DNA of 64,000 nt from Bacillus sp. FJAT-42376 (GCF_003816055.1 NZ_CP033906.1:2852001-2916000); one strand, 5' to 3'. Shown: positions 40,670-50,044, counted from the first letter of the stretch. Program-made: numbers and translations. Notes: generated from the sequence alone by a model not told the origin.

Positions 40670-40816
40670 AATCAATCAGGCTCCTTCCAACTTTCATCCT
40701 AATCTATCATACTATGGATCTGTTTTTTGGAAAAGCTTTCCGGAAAAATTCGTCCCTTTCGCCTTTCCCTTTCTCTTTTATAGTAGAATAAGGAAAACTT
40801 GATCAGGAGGATGTAA

Positions 40817-41524
40817 ATGGACAAAATAGAACCTTTCACTGCAGCAGCGGCTTTTGTAAAAGCATTTCATCCGGATTGTGATGCGGCAATTCTTGCAGGA
40901 AGTGCGGGAAGAGGGGAAGAAAAATCTTCCTCTGACCTCGACATCATCATCTTTACCCAATCAGTTACACAGTCTTACCGGGAATCGTTGTATTTTCACG
41001 AGTGGCCGGTGGAACTTTTCGTACATAGTCTTACATCCTACAAGAAGATATACGATTCCGATCGAGCGAGGGCAAACCCCTGCATGCAGCGGATGGTTTG
41101 GGAGGGACGTGTAATAAAAGATAGCGGAATAGCTGCGCGATTGAAAAAAGAGGCGGAAGAAGAATGGCGTAAAGGTCCTGAAAGCTGGACAAAATCGGAG
41201 ATTGAAAGGCACAGGTACTTTATTTCTGATGCCGCTGCGGATTTGGTGGACAGCTTAACAAGGGAAGAGCAGATTTTCACTGTTCAAGCCCTTTCCGATC
41301 TGATTTATGAATTTTATATGAGAATAAATGGACAATGGATCGGATCCGGAAAATGGAAGTACCGGTCACTGGCGGCATTTAATGCCCCACTTGCAAATGA
41401 CTTCCTGAATGCATTAGATGATTTTTACAGAAGGAATCAACTTACAAGCCTGAATCAACTGATTGATCGCGTCCTGCTCCCTTATGGAGGAAGATTGTTT
41501 GATGGATTTTCAATTGGAAAATAA
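40817..41524 (+). CDS. Nucleotidyltransferase domain protein
   Basis: A 235-residue protein. AGSAGRGEEKSSSDLDIII is the GSxxRG...DxD metal and nucleotide motif of the polymerase-beta superfamily, near residue 28. The C-terminal half is helical, as in kanamycin-type nucleotidyltransferases. AGGAGG precedes ATG 40817. It may modify a small molecule or RNA; resistance activity is not implied. Confidence 0.83.
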   Translation: MDKIEPFTAAAAFVKAFHPDCDAAILAGSAGRGEEKSSSDLDIIIFTQSVTQSYRESLYFHEWPVELFVHSLTSYKKIYDSDRARANPCMQRMVWEGRVIKDSGIAARLKKEAEEEWRKGPESWTKSEIERHRYFISDAAADLVDSLTREEQIFTVQALSDLIYEFYMRINGQWIGSGKWKYRSLAAFNAPLANDFLNALDDFYRRNQLTSLNQLIDRVLLPYGGRLFDGFSIGK

Positions 41525-41532
41525 TAGAAAAT

Positions 41533-41882
41533 AGCCTGGGACATAACTAAAATTGTTGTCCTTAAAGCCGAATATTTCTTTCGAAAAAGCACTGTTAAAC
41601 TTGGCTGTTGATTTCCGCTTCAGGCGTTCGCTTTCCGCGGGGCGGGCGGTGAGCCTCCTCCTGGCTTCGCCACTGCGGGGTCTCACCTGTCCCGCTGCTC
41701 CCGCAGGAGTCTCACGCCTTCCGCTCCAATCAACAGGTGTTAAACATCAACAACATGCTTTAACATAGCCTTTGAAAAAAGCATGAAAAACAGTAAAACC
41801 GAACGATTACGAAGCTCTATATCAGAGTTTCAAATAATCGTTCGGTTTTTTTATTAGACGGAAACCTTTTGTCCCCGCCTCT
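41533..41882. repeat. Terminator-bearing repeat interrupted by a GC-rich repeat
   Basis: The ends (CCTGGGACATAAC to TTTTGTCCCCGCCTC) and body match, in opposite orientation, the intact copy at 56818-56974. The copy is split after TTTCGAAAAAGC by about 180 bp (roughly 41592-41770). TTTCGAAAAAGCA and TTTGAAAAAAGCA flank the insert like a target duplication. The hairpin AAACCGAACGATTA/TAATCGTTCGGTTT at about 41797-41850 serves as a bidirectional terminator between convergent genes. Confidence 0.82.
41607..41734. mobile_element. GC-rich 128-bp repeat with terminal inverted repeats
   Basis: It runs from GTTGATTTCCGCTTCAGGCG to CGCCTTCCGCTCCAATCAAC, sharing GTTGATT and AGGCG at inverted ends. I recall closely similar sequences scattered in intergenic regions of Bacillaceae genomes, but cannot name the family. 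No ORF, so if mobile it is a MITE-like nonautonomous element. Confidence 0.6.
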
Positions 41883-41885
41883 TTT

Positions 41886-43004
41886 TTATTTCGCTGCTTC
41901 TTCAATCACTGCAACAACCATTTCAGCTGTTTTCACCAGTTCTTCAATTGGCATTTTCTCATTTGTTGTATGAATGTCTTCGTATCCTACAGCAAGGTTT
42001 ACAGTAGGAATCCCGTTTCCTGCAATAACGTTTGCATCGCTTCCGCCTCCGCTTGTAAGCAGACGGCTTTCGCGTCCGATCGCTGCTGCTGCACGCTTCG
42101 CGATCTCTACGACATGATCCCCTTCGCCGAATTTGAAGCCGGGATACATAACCTGAATATCGACTTCGGCCTGGCCGCCAAGTTCCTGTGCTGCTTCTTC
42201 AAACGCAGCTTTCATTTTTTCAACTTGCGCTTCCATTTTTTCCGGCACAAGAGATCTAGCCTCTGCGAGGATATCCACATGATCACATACGATATTCGTT
42301 TGGGTTCCTCCCTCAAATCGGCCGATGTTTGCGGTTGTTTCCTCATCGAGACGGCCAAGCGGCATTTTTGAGATGGCTTTCGCTGCAATGGTAATCGCAG
42401 AAACACCCTTCTCAGGAGCTACTCCGGCGTGAGCTGTTTTCCCTTTAATGACTGCTCTGACTTTAGCCTGGGTCGGAGCCGCGACGATGATATCGCCCAC
42501 TTTTCCATCGCTGTCAAGCGCATACCCGAATTTTGCTGTCATGAGCTTCGGATCCAATGCTTTCGCGCCGACTAGACCTGACTCTTCTCCGGCCGTAATG
42601 ACAAATTCAATTTTGCCGTGCGGAATGTTTTCTTCTTTTAGTACACGGATCGCTTCAAACATTGCAGCTAGGCCTGCTTTATCATCTGCTCCAAGAATCG
42701 TCGTGCCGTCTGTCACAATATATCCGTCTTTAATGGATGGTTTGATTCCTTTTCCCGGAACAACGGTATCCATATGGGATGTGAAGTAAATCGGATCAAT
42801 TCCCTCTTTCGTCGCTTCGAGCGTGCAGACAAGATTGCCTGCACCGTGTCCAGTTACACCTGTTGTATCGTCTTCGGTCACATGAAGACCAAGGGCAGTG
42901 AATTTCTCTTTCAGCACTTTTGCAATTTCGGTTTCGAATTTTGTTTCTGAGTCAATTTTTACAAGTTCTAAAAATTCTTCGACAATTCTGTCTTGGTTTA
43001 CCAT
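41886..43004 (-). CDS. yqjE: M20 peptidase T-like protein YqjE
   Basis: A 372-residue M20 metallopeptidase. Zinc-site segments are YFTSHMDTVVPG, LGADDKAGLAAM and TAGEESGLVGAK; SGGGSDANV is late. It resembles tripeptidase PepT2-like enzymes and matches YqjE next to yqjD. GGAGGG precedes ATG 43004. Confidence 0.92.
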   Translation of the reverse strand: MVNQDRIVEEFLELVKIDSETKFETEIAKVLKEKFTALGLHVTEDDTTGVTGHGAGNLVCTLEATKEGIDPIYFTSHMDTVVPGKGIKPSIKDGYIVTDGTTILGADDKAGLAAMFEAIRVLKEENIPHGKIEFVITAGEESGLVGAKALDPKLMTAKFGYALDSDGKVGDIIVAAPTQAKVRAVIKGKTAHAGVAPEKGVSAITIAAKAISKMPLGRLDEETTANIGRFEGGTQTNIVCDHVDILAEARSLVPEKMEAQVEKMKAAFEEAAQELGGQAEVDIQVMYPGFKFGEGDHVVEIAKRAAAAIGRESRLLTSGGGSDANVIAGNGIPTVNLAVGYEDIHTTNEKMPIEELVKTAEMVVAVIEEAAK

Positions 43005-43027
43005 ATCTGTCCCTCCAATTTCATTTG

Positions 43028-44581
43028 TTAAAGCGGGATGTTTCCGTGCTTTTTAAACGGCCGCTGCTCTTTTTTTCCGGATAGCATATCCAGTGCCTGA
43101 ACCAGCTTGATCCGGGTTTCGCGAGGGTCAATCACATCATCCACCATGCCCTGGCTTGCGGCTACATACGGATTCGCAAATTTTTCACGGTATTCATCGA
43201 TTTTTTTTGCTCTTTCTGCCTCAGGATCTTCGCTGTTTTGAATGTCCCGCGCAAAAATAATGTTCGCTGCACCTTGGGGACCCATAACCGCGATTTCCGC
43301 ATTCGGCCATGCATAGACCAAATCTGCTCCGATTGATTTGCTGTTAAGGGCTACGTAGGCACCGCCATAAGCCTTTCGAAGGATGACGGTGATTTTCGGA
43401 ACAACCGCTTCAGAATAGGCATATAAAATTTTCGCTCCGTGCCGGATAATCCCTCCATGCTCCTGTTTAACCCCCGGGAAAAATCCGGTTACATCCTCAA
43501 ACGTAATAATCGGGATGTTAAAAGAATCACAAAAACGGATAAAACGAGCGGCTTTATCTGAAGAATCGATGTCCAGCCCTCCAGCCATATATTTAGGCTG
43601 ATTGCAAACGAGCCCCACTGTCTTCCCCTTTAGCCTTGCAAACCCGACCACCATATTTTTCGCAAACCCCTCATGAACTTCCATAAAGGTTTCAGGATCC
43701 ATGATGTTTTGAATGACCGTTCTGACATCATAGGGCCGGATGGCATCAAAAGGGATAAGGTCTGTAAGATCAGGACGGTAATCGCTTCCTTCAGGCTCTT
43801 GCGTTTTTGGTGGCTTCTCTTCATTATTTTGGGGAAGATAGCTCAAAAGATGCCGGACCTTCTCCAGAACTTCCTGTTCGGAACTGCCTGAAAAATGGGC
43901 ATTCCCGCTCACTGTATTATGTACATTTGCTCCGCCAAGATCCTCAGAGCTGATTTTCTCACCAGTTACGGTTTCAATCACTTTAGGTCCTGTGATAAAC
44001 ATTTGGCTTGTTTTTTCAACCATAAAGACAAAGTCTGTAATTGCAGGTGAATAAACCGCACCGCCTGCGCATGGTCCGAGTATGACGGAAATTTGGGGGA
44101 TCACACCTGAATAGATGCTGTTCCTGTAAAAGATGTGTCCGTAGCCATCTAATGATACCACACCCTCTTGAATCCTCGCACCTCCGGAGTCATTCAAGCC
44201 GATGAATGGGGTGCCGTTCTGCGCAGCCAGATCCATCACTGCTGCTATTTTTTTTGCATGCATTTCGCCAAGGGCCCCTCCGAATACAGTAAAATCCTGC
44301 GAGAATAAATAGATTGGCCGCCCATTTACCTTTGCATATCCGGTTACTACCCCGTCTCCTGGCCCCTTCCTCCCCTGGAGGCCGAAATCGCTGCTCCGGT
44401 GTTCAACGAATGCGTTCAGTTCGACAAACGTTCCTTCATCTACAAGCAGATCAATGCGTTCTCTTGCTGTCAGCTTCCCTTTTTCGTGCTGCTTCTCTAT
44501 TTTATCATCGCCTCCGCCCAGCTCGATTTCACGCCGGCGGTCATATAATTCGTTGATTTTATCGTAAATATCCATACTCAT
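43028..44581 (-). CDS. yqjD: Acyl-CoA (propionyl-CoA) carboxylase carboxyltransferase subunit YqjD
   Basis: A 517-residue biotin-dependent carboxyltransferase. It has KLTARERIDLLVDEGTFVE near the start, GPCAGGAVYSPAITDF for CoA binding and LRKAYGGAYVAL late. It would carboxylate propionyl-CoA to methylmalonyl-CoA. ATG 44581 overlaps the mce stop (ATGA), so the two are coupled. Biotin carboxylase and carrier subunits are absent from the window. Confidence 0.93.
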   Translation of the reverse strand: MSMDIYDKINELYDRRREIELGGGDDKIEKQHEKGKLTARERIDLLVDEGTFVELNAFVEHRSSDFGLQGRKGPGDGVVTGYAKVNGRPIYLFSQDFTVFGGALGEMHAKKIAAVMDLAAQNGTPFIGLNDSGGARIQEGVVSLDGYGHIFYRNSIYSGVIPQISVILGPCAGGAVYSPAITDFVFMVEKTSQMFITGPKVIETVTGEKISSEDLGGANVHNTVSGNAHFSGSSEQEVLEKVRHLLSYLPQNNEEKPPKTQEPEGSDYRPDLTDLIPFDAIRPYDVRTVIQNIMDPETFMEVHEGFAKNMVVGFARLKGKTVGLVCNQPKYMAGGLDIDSSDKAARFIRFCDSFNIPIITFEDVTGFFPGVKQEHGGIIRHGAKILYAYSEAVVPKITVILRKAYGGAYVALNSKSIGADLVYAWPNAEIAVMGPQGAANIIFARDIQNSEDPEAERAKKIDEYREKFANPYVAASQGMVDDVIDPRETRIKLVQALDMLSGKKEQRPFKKHGNIPL

Positions 44582-44994
44582 ATCCCATCAATCCCCTTTT
44601 TTTCGCAAAGCTCTGTCAATGTTCCCCCTGTAGACTTAGGGTGAAGGAATGCAATAGATGCCCCGCCCGCTCCTATTCTTGGCTTGCTGTCAATCATAGC
44701 AACCCCCTGTTTCATCAGCTCTTCAATCCGCTCTTCAATGTTTTCCACTTTATAAGCGATATGGTGGATCCCTTCGCCTCTTTTTTCAATGAATCGGGCA
44801 ACGGGGCTTTCGCTTGAGGTTGGTTCAAGCAGTTCGATTTTCTGATTGCCCGCGTCCAGAAAGGCTACCTTAACAAGCTGCGAAGGCACCTCTTCTTCTC
44901 CGATCAGCTTCATCCCCAGTGTTTTCTCATACAGCGGCAGCGAATTCCGGATGGATTTGACCGCTATCCCTAAATGATCTACTTTGTTTATCAT
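44578..44994 (-). CDS. mce: Methylmalonyl-CoA epimerase
   Basis: A 138-residue VOC-fold enzyme interconverting (S)- and (R)-methylmalonyl-CoA. MINKVDHLGIAVKSI starts it; HHIAYKVENIEERIEEL and FLHPKSTGGTLTELCE follow, with the metal-binding His, His and Glu. ATG 44994 follows GGGGGAG at 7 nt; the longer frame to 45042 is unsupported. It matches yqjC. Confidence 0.94.
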   Translation of the reverse strand: MINKVDHLGIAVKSIRNSLPLYEKTLGMKLIGEEEVPSQLVKVAFLDAGNQKIELLEPTSSESPVARFIEKRGEGIHHIAYKVENIEERIEELMKQGVAMIDSKPRIGAGGASIAFLHPKSTGGTLTELCEKKGIDGI

Positions 44995-45152
44995 GTTTAA
45001 TCTCCCCCATGCTGTAAACGGATACATACATACATTCTCCAAAATCCGCCGTGAATCCTTCTTATTCGAGCAAGATCTCCATTAAGAATTAGGCTTGTCC
45101 CGTTCAGCAATTCAAGTTAAAATAAAACTATTGATTTTTGGGAGTGATTAAC

Positions 45153-45254
45153 ATGTCCAATAAAAAAGTCCAAAAAATTGTTGTCATGGTTATGCTAGGC
45201 ATCATGCTTCTCACAACGCTTCTTGCCGGGCTATCAACTTTTATCGGTTTTTAA
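45153..45254 (+). CDS. prli42: Prli42-like stressosome-associated miniprotein
   Basis: A 33-residue single-helix protein, MSNKKVQKIVVMVMLGIMLL at the start, GFTAA-less end GLSTFIGF. It has the NKK...VVV-helix pattern of Prli42, which anchors the stressosome in Listeria, and I recall a place near mce in Bacillus. GGGAGTG precedes ATG 45153. A terminator follows. It is too short for length-filtered gene calling. Confidence 0.78.
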   Translation: MSNKKVQKIVVMVMLGIMLLTTLLAGLSTFIGF

Positions 45255-45266
45255 ATAGCAGAATAA

Positions 45267-45303
45267 AAAAGAGCCGGTGCGAGGTCAGCACGACGGCTCT
45301 TTT
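45267..45303. terminator. Bidirectional terminator
   Basis: AAAAGAGCCG and CGGCTCTTTT form a 10-bp outer stem, with TGC/GCA pairing inside, between prli42 and the DinB-fold gene. Confidence 0.8.
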
Positions 45304-45320
45304 ATCTTTCCGTGTCAGAT

Positions 45321-45803
45321 TCAGCGGGGGGCAATAAGCCCACGTCTGATTACATTGGCTGAAACAGGCTTCCTTCCCGTCTCTCTGGCCCAGACTGAAA
45401 GCTGGCCGATATGATGGATTTCGTGAGCAATAACATGACGCATCACTTCTCCCCAAGTGAAGTTCTCCACGCTTCCATCCGGCCATTCATTTGCCAGCAC
45501 TTTGTTATTCATCGTCCGTTCATCCCATGCTTCCACAAACTTCTTAACTTCCGGCTTAAACGCTTCGTCCAGCCTTTTTACTTTCTCAAGACTCCGGTAC
45601 CCTTCAAAATTTTCCTGAAAATCAGGTTTCCCCTCCAAACCGCGTATCCAGCTCCATTCTACATCTGCTATGTGGAAGAGAGTGTGCAAGATCCCCCCCA
45701 CACCCCCGGTCCGGACTTGCAGCAATTCTTTTTCCGGTATTTCTTCGCACCACTTGTACCACTCTTCCCTGACCATCCAGTTATACGCAAACAGTGTCTG
45801 CAT
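45321..45803 (-). CDS. DinB/YfiT-like fold protein
   Basis: A 160-residue four-helix-bundle metal-binding protein. The ligand motif HEIHHIGQLS is near residue 131, with an early HTLFHIADVEWSW histidine. GGAG is 8 nt before ATG 45803. Related proteins include bacillithiol transferases; this one's activity is unknown. Confidence 0.87.
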   Translation of the reverse strand: MQTLFAYNWMVREEWYKWCEEIPEKELLQVRTGGVGGILHTLFHIADVEWSWIRGLEGKPDFQENFEGYRSLEKVKRLDEAFKPEVKKFVEAWDERTMNNKVLANEWPDGSVENFTWGEVMRHVIAHEIHHIGQLSVWARETGRKPVSANVIRRGLIAPR

Positions 45804-45886
45804 GCTTCCCACTCCCTCTATTCGTTTTCCCTTCCCTATCTATTCCTCCTTAAAAGACAAACTCCTCCCATAAAAATAAACGAAGA

Positions 45887-45915
45887 AAAAACCCGCCGGC
45901 TGCAGCGGGTTTTTC
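45887..45915 (-). terminator. Terminator after the L,D-transpeptidase gene
   Basis: On the minus strand AAACCCGC and GCGGGTTT form a stem followed by TTTTTC. Confidence 0.75.
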
Positions 45916-45919
45916 TCCT

Positions 45920-46435
45920 CTATTCATGTTCCCGTATGGCTCCTTTTTCTTTCGCCAATGCTTCAAATGATTGGTTCGTTTTTAAAATCCATACTTTCGT
46001 CCCAATTGGAACTTTAGAGAAGAGCTGCTTCACTTCTTCATTATGCATTCGTACACAGCCTTGGGTGACAAAGCTTCCAATTGAAGATTCAAGATTCGTC
46101 CCGTGAATGCCGTAAGTCCGTCCATCTGTTCCTTCTGCATCAAATCCGATCCAGCGGGGACCTAAAGGATTTTTCGGATCTCCTCCGGGGATATCTTTTT
46201 TCCGGTAATACGGATCGATTGCTTTCACAACGATCGAAAATTCCCCCTCAGGTGTCATACCCGATTCCTTCCCGCTTGCAACCGAGTAAATGTTTTGAAT
46301 GGATCCATCGTCAATAAAAGCCATTCTATTTGTTTGCTTATTAATGATGAGGTATGGATCTCCTTGTACAGGATTATGTCCAAGAGGCCAGATAGGGGAA
46401 GCCATCAAAATCGAAATAAGGATTACCCACTTCAA
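45920..46435 (-). CDS. L,D-transpeptidase (YkuD fold), LdtC/YqjB-like
   Basis: A 171-residue exported enzyme that forms 3-3 peptidoglycan cross-links. YGIHGTNLESSIG and VTQGCVRM carry the catalytic His and Cys. A signal helix MKWVILISILMASPIW begins at TTG 46435, which has AAGG 8 nt away; GTG 46444 is too close to it. By position it matches B. subtilis yqjB. Confidence 0.9.
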   Translation of the reverse strand: MKWVILISILMASPIWPLGHNPVQGDPYLIINKQTNRMAFIDDGSIQNIYSVASGKESGMTPEGEFSIVVKAIDPYYRKKDIPGGDPKNPLGPRWIGFDAEGTDGRTYGIHGTNLESSIGSFVTQGCVRMHNEEVKQLFSKVPIGTKVWILKTNQSFEALAKEKGAIREHE

Positions 46436-46487
46436 TTGCGGCACCTTCTTTTTCCTTTAGTATGAGGAATAAGAAGATGATTCATGC

Positions 46488-47441
46488 TTATTTCAAGCCT
46501 TTGAAATAACTTTTCATGACTAAATATTGTTCCAGTTCACGAACAAGGTGAAGCAGGGATGCGCGGGTTTCGAATTCTTCCCTCGTTTGAGGAAGAGGCA
46601 TCTCCTGAAAAGAGACTTTCATGTCATCCAATCTTCTTAAAAATAAATGAGCCGTGTTTCCCGGATGAATATGCTCGCGCAAATCTTTGATAAAGTCAGC
46701 AATCATCTCACCTTGCTCTACCGTAACTGACAAATTGGAGATAAGAGGAAGGAGACGTTCAATCAATTCAAATTGTTTTTCTCTCATTCGAAAATAATGG
46801 TAGTATAGATTTTCGTTGCGGAGAAAATGATTTTCCACGTCCCGGAGAGCAAGGGACTTCGCTTCGTGTATCAGATGAGCTGTTTCAGTAATTTCCTTTC
46901 CATCCCACTGATTGTCCCCTTCAAGCAAAAACAGCTCCATTTGTCGGAAAATCAGAGCAAAATTGGCTTCAATTTTTTGCTGATAGGACACGAGGATGCG
47001 ATTAACGCTTGGCATATATAGATTCATAATGAGAGCTACCCCAATTCCTGTCGCAATCAATGCAAGTTCATTTAAAATAAGCGATAGGGTTATATGATTG
47101 GATGCATATAAATGAAGGATAATGACGGAACTGGTAACGATTCCTTCTTTTGCTTTGGCCATTACGGCTACCGGAATAAACAGGAGCAGCATAACGCCAA
47201 TCACAATGGGTGAATAGCCGAAAAGCTCAAAAAACACAAATGAAAACAAAATGGCAATGGAGCAGGCTAAAAATCTCGCCCATGAGCTTTGCAAAGATTT
47301 CTTTTGTGTGACTTGAATGCAGAGAATCGCAATGATTCCGGCAGATGGAAAGTTTTGAAGCCCGAAAAGCTGTGCAAGGCTGATTGCTGCAGCGGTTCCG
47401 AGGGCAGTTTTTATTGTTCTGTAGCCAATTCGAAATTTCAT
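46488..47441 (-). CDS. yqjA: Aromatic acid exporter family protein YqjA
   Basis: A 317-residue membrane protein (DUF939/ArAE family). About four to six helices fill the first 150 residues and include GIIAILCIQVTQKKSLQSSW; a soluble helical C-terminal half follows. AGGAG precedes ATG 47441. It matches B. subtilis YqjA. The substrate is unknown. Confidence 0.87.
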   Translation of the reverse strand: MKFRIGYRTIKTALGTAAAISLAQLFGLQNFPSAGIIAILCIQVTQKKSLQSSWARFLACSIAILFSFVFFELFGYSPIVIGVMLLLFIPVAVMAKAKEGIVTSSVIILHLYASNHITLSLILNELALIATGIGVALIMNLYMPSVNRILVSYQQKIEANFALIFRQMELFLLEGDNQWDGKEITETAHLIHEAKSLALRDVENHFLRNENLYYHYFRMREKQFELIERLLPLISNLSVTVEQGEMIADFIKDLREHIHPGNTAHLFLRRLDDMKVSFQEMPLPQTREEFETRASLLHLVRELEQYLVMKSYFKGLK

Positions 47442-47479
47442 GTAAAAACTCCTATATCTTTTGTTCCTTTATTTTAACC

Positions 47480-47560
47480 TAAAAAAAGAGCTGTTCCAAA
47501 TGGAAATGCCAGCCCCTGTCATTTCAGACAGGAGCAAAGACACCATTTGGCCAGCTCAAA
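47480..47560 (-). terminator. Large composite terminator after the art operon
   Basis: On the minus strand GAGCTG-GCCAAATGG pairs with CCATTTGG-CAGCTC, enclosing an inner CCTGTC/GACAGG hairpin, followed by TTTTTTT. It ends artPQR before yqjA. Confidence 0.75.
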
Positions 47561-47574
47561 AGTCCTTCATTCGT

Positions 47575-48297
47575 TTATAATATCTTACTCAAAAAGTCTT
47601 GTGCCCTTTGTGATTTCGGCTGAGCGAAGAATTCCGCCGGAGGGGCATCCTCTACAAGCGAGCCTCCATCCAGAAACAGGACACGGTCTGCCACTTCTCT
47701 TGCAAATCCCATCTCATGGGTCACGATAATCATGGTCATCCCAGTATGCGCCAAATCCTTCATTACATCCAGAACTTCCTTGACCATCTCCGGATCCAGG
47801 GCGGAAGTAGGCTCATCAAAAAGCATGACGTCCGGATTCATCGCTAAAGCTCTGGCAATTGCCACCCTTTGTTTTTGGCCTCCTGATAAACGGCTCGGAT
47901 ATTCATTTGCTTTTTCAGCGAGACCGACTTTTACGAGAAGGGCTTTTGCCCTCTCTTCAGCTTCTGCTTTGGAGAGCCCTTTCACCGTAGTCGGCGCATA
48001 AGTAAGATTTTGCAGAACGGTTTTGTGCGGGAAGAGATAAAAGTGCTGAAACACCATTCCGAGATTTTGGCGGATTGAATTAATTTTCACTTTCGGGTCT
48101 GTTACTTTTTGCCCTCCGACTTCAATCTCTCCGCTTGTTGGAACTTCAAGCAGATTTAAACATCGCAGGAATGTGGATTTTCCTGAACCGGAAGGGCCAA
48201 TCACTGCCACAACTTCCCCTTTATTGATGGATACAGAAATATTGTGAAGCACTTCGTTTTTTCCGAAGGATTTATGAAGCTTGTCCACTTTAATCAC
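47575..48297 (-). CDS. artR: Arginine ABC transporter ATP-binding protein
   Basis: A 240-residue polar amino acid ATPase. Walker [10 protein letters not shown], signature [15 protein letters not shown] and Walker [19 protein letters not shown] 48297 has GGAGG upstream and overlaps artQ by 8 bp. It matches YqiZ/ArtR. Confidence 0.93.
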   Translation of the reverse strand: MIKVDKLHKSFGKNEVLHNISVSINKGEVVAVIGPSGSGKSTFLRCLNLLEVPTSGEIEVGGQKVTDPKVKINSIRQNLGMVFQHFYLFPHKTVLQNLTYAPTTVKGLSKAEAEERAKALLVKVGLAEKANEYPSRLSGGQKQRVAIARALAMNPDVMLFDEPTSALDPEMVKEVLDVMKDLAHTGMTMIIVTHEMGFAREVADRVLFLDGGSLVEDAPPAEFFAQPKSQRAQDFLSKIL

Positions 48298-48946
48298 TTT
48301 GTCTCAGCCTCCTTTCAACAAGCTTGCCGATCATCGTCAGGATCATGACTAGAATATAATAGATCAGCCCTGCTATAATAAGAGGTTCAAAAAATTTATA
48401 TGTATTTCCCCCTACCTGCTGGGCCCTTCTCATAACATCCCCTAAACCAATGACGGTAACAATGGCCGATTCCTTTGTAAGCGTGATAAATTCATTCACC
48501 AGGGCCGGAAGGATATTTTTAATTGCCTGTGGGAGGATAATATCCTTCATCGTCCGGTTATATGGCACTCCAAGCGCCATTGCGGCTTCGCTTTGTCCTT
48601 TGTCCACCGCCAGAATTCCCGCGCGGATTACTTCCGAGATGTAAGCACCCGAGTTCAGGGTAAACGCTGCCACCGCTGCCCAATATTGATCGATGGGCCC
48701 GATAAATTGCGGAAGGCCGAAATAAATAATGACAAGCTGGAGAACGAGCGGCGTCCCCCGAAATATTGATGTATAAAAATCTGCTATCCAGTTAAGCGGC
48801 TTAATCCGGCTTATTTTTAAGAGTGCCAGAATAATAGCCCATGTGAAGCCAAAAAGGGCTGATAGAGCTACCAATTTAAATGTAATGGCGAGCCCTCCGA
48901 TTATAAAAGGGATCGAGTCTGAAATTGCTCCAAAATCTATAACCAT
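48290..48946 (-). CDS. artQ: Arginine ABC transporter permease
   Basis: A 218-residue inner-membrane permease with the HisM-type start [16 protein letters not shown] and the EAA-like loop [22 protein letters not shown]. It forms the channel with ArtR. GGAGC precedes ATG 48946. Confidence 0.93.
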   Translation of the reverse strand: MVIDFGAISDSIPFIIGGLAITFKLVALSALFGFTWAIILALLKISRIKPLNWIADFYTSIFRGTPLVLQLVIIYFGLPQFIGPIDQYWAAVAAFTLNSGAYISEVIRAGILAVDKGQSEAAMALGVPYNRTMKDIILPQAIKNILPALVNEFITLTKESAIVTVIGLGDVMRRAQQVGGNTYKFFEPLIIAGLIYYILVMILTMIGKLVERRLRQSD

Positions 48947-48969
48947 ATCGCAGCTCCTTTCTCAAATTT

Positions 48970-49006
48970 CATAAGAAACGTTCAACCAGATCAAGTTGAA
49001 CGTTTC
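48970..49006 (-). promoter_or_regulatory. Intercistronic hairpin between artP and artQ
   Basis: GAAACGTTCAAC and GTTGAACGTTTC form a 12-bp perfect stem with no strong T run. Such stems protect the upstream binding-protein mRNA and lower the downstream level, which fits higher need for ArtP. This effect is inference. Confidence 0.6.
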
Positions 49007-49015
49007 CTGATGATT

Positions 49016-49801
49016 CTATTTTTGATCCTTGCTGAACCATTTAACAATAAGCTTTTCAAGCTCTCCGTTTTCTTTCATCTTTTGCAACGCTTTATTAAAC
49101 TCTTCTGTATACTTGCTTCCCTTTTGGAATGCAATGGCAGAACCTGCTTCTTCTTCGCTTGAATCGAGGGTGAAGCCTTCCAGTTCTTTATCCTTGTCAA
49201 AGTATCCTTTTGCTACTGTATCCTCGATGATAGCAGCATCAAAGCGCCCGGCTTTCATTTCCTGAACAAGCTCAGGGATTTTGTTGCGGTTTTCAACTTT
49301 TACCTTTGTTTTCTCTGCAATTTTCTTTGCTTCGCCTTCCTGAATGGAGCCAAGCTGAACGCCCAGTGTTTTGCCTTCCAAATCTTCAACCGTTTTTATG
49401 CCGCTCCCTTTAGGAGAAACAATCATATGTTTCGCTTTATAATAAATATCGGTGAAATCAACATTTTTCTTGCGCTCTTCCGTAGGTGTCATACCGGCAA
49501 GCACCAAGTCAACTTGCTTCGCCTGCAGCCCGGCTACTAAACCATTAAAATCCATATCCTGAATTTCCACTTTATAACCGAGATCATCCGCAAGAGCATT
49601 TACTAAATCAACGTCAAATCCAATAATGTCATCACCCTTCGCTGTATCCTTATACTCAAACGGAGGATAGTCAGCAGAAGTTGCCATTTTAAGAACCTTC
49701 TTTTCTTTTCCCCCATCCCCTGACGTTTCTTCTGATGCTCCGCATGCTGCGAGCATAGAAGCAATAACGAGGCCGATTGCCAGAAATAACCATTTTTTCA
49801 T
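49016..49801 (-). CDS. artP: Arginine ABC transporter substrate-binding lipoprotein
   Basis: A 261-residue lipoprotein. The signal peptide ends in lipobox LAAC near residue 20. The SBP_bac_3 domain has ATSADYPPFEYKD and GFDVDLVNALADDLGY. It captures arginine-like amino acids outside the cell. AGGGGG precedes ATG 49801. It matches YqiX/ArtP. Confidence 0.93.
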   Translation of the reverse strand: MKKWLFLAIGLVIASMLAACGASEETSGDGGKEKKVLKMATSADYPPFEYKDTAKGDDIIGFDVDLVNALADDLGYKVEIQDMDFNGLVAGLQAKQVDLVLAGMTPTEERKKNVDFTDIYYKAKHMIVSPKGSGIKTVEDLEGKTLGVQLGSIQEGEAKKIAEKTKVKVENRNKIPELVQEMKAGRFDAAIIEDTVAKGYFDKDKELEGFTLDSSEEEAGSAIAFQKGSKYTEEFNKALQKMKENGELEKLIVKWFSKDQK

Positions 49802-50044
49802 TGTTTGTTTCCCCCTATAATTTTAAAGTTAAAAATATTCTAAATTTAATAAAATTATGTCCTATATCCCAGAACTTTTCAAGAAATTTTTAACCTTATA
49901 TTTATGCGATATTTTGTATTTTAACACGATTTCATATTTATGCAATAACTCTTTTAAAAATAAATTTTATTTTATATTTTACTATTCTTATAAAATACTG
50001 TGTTTCCAGTGATTTTTCGCAGTTTTAATGAGTTAAAGCATAAA
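49802..50044 (-). promoter_or_regulatory. artP promoter and candidate arginine-repressor boxes
   Basis: On the minus strand TTGAAA (49882-49877) and CATAAT (49859-49854) are 17 bp apart. ATATTTATGC occurs twice upstream, at 49898-49907 and 49934-49943; the second lies in TTCATATTTATGCA, a near palindrome of the ARG box type. Control by AhrC is inference. The rest is AT-rich without genes. Confidence 0.55.

Noticed and set aside
41525..41885. Insertion sequence with transposase
   Set aside because: No ORF of any size; only short repeats are present.
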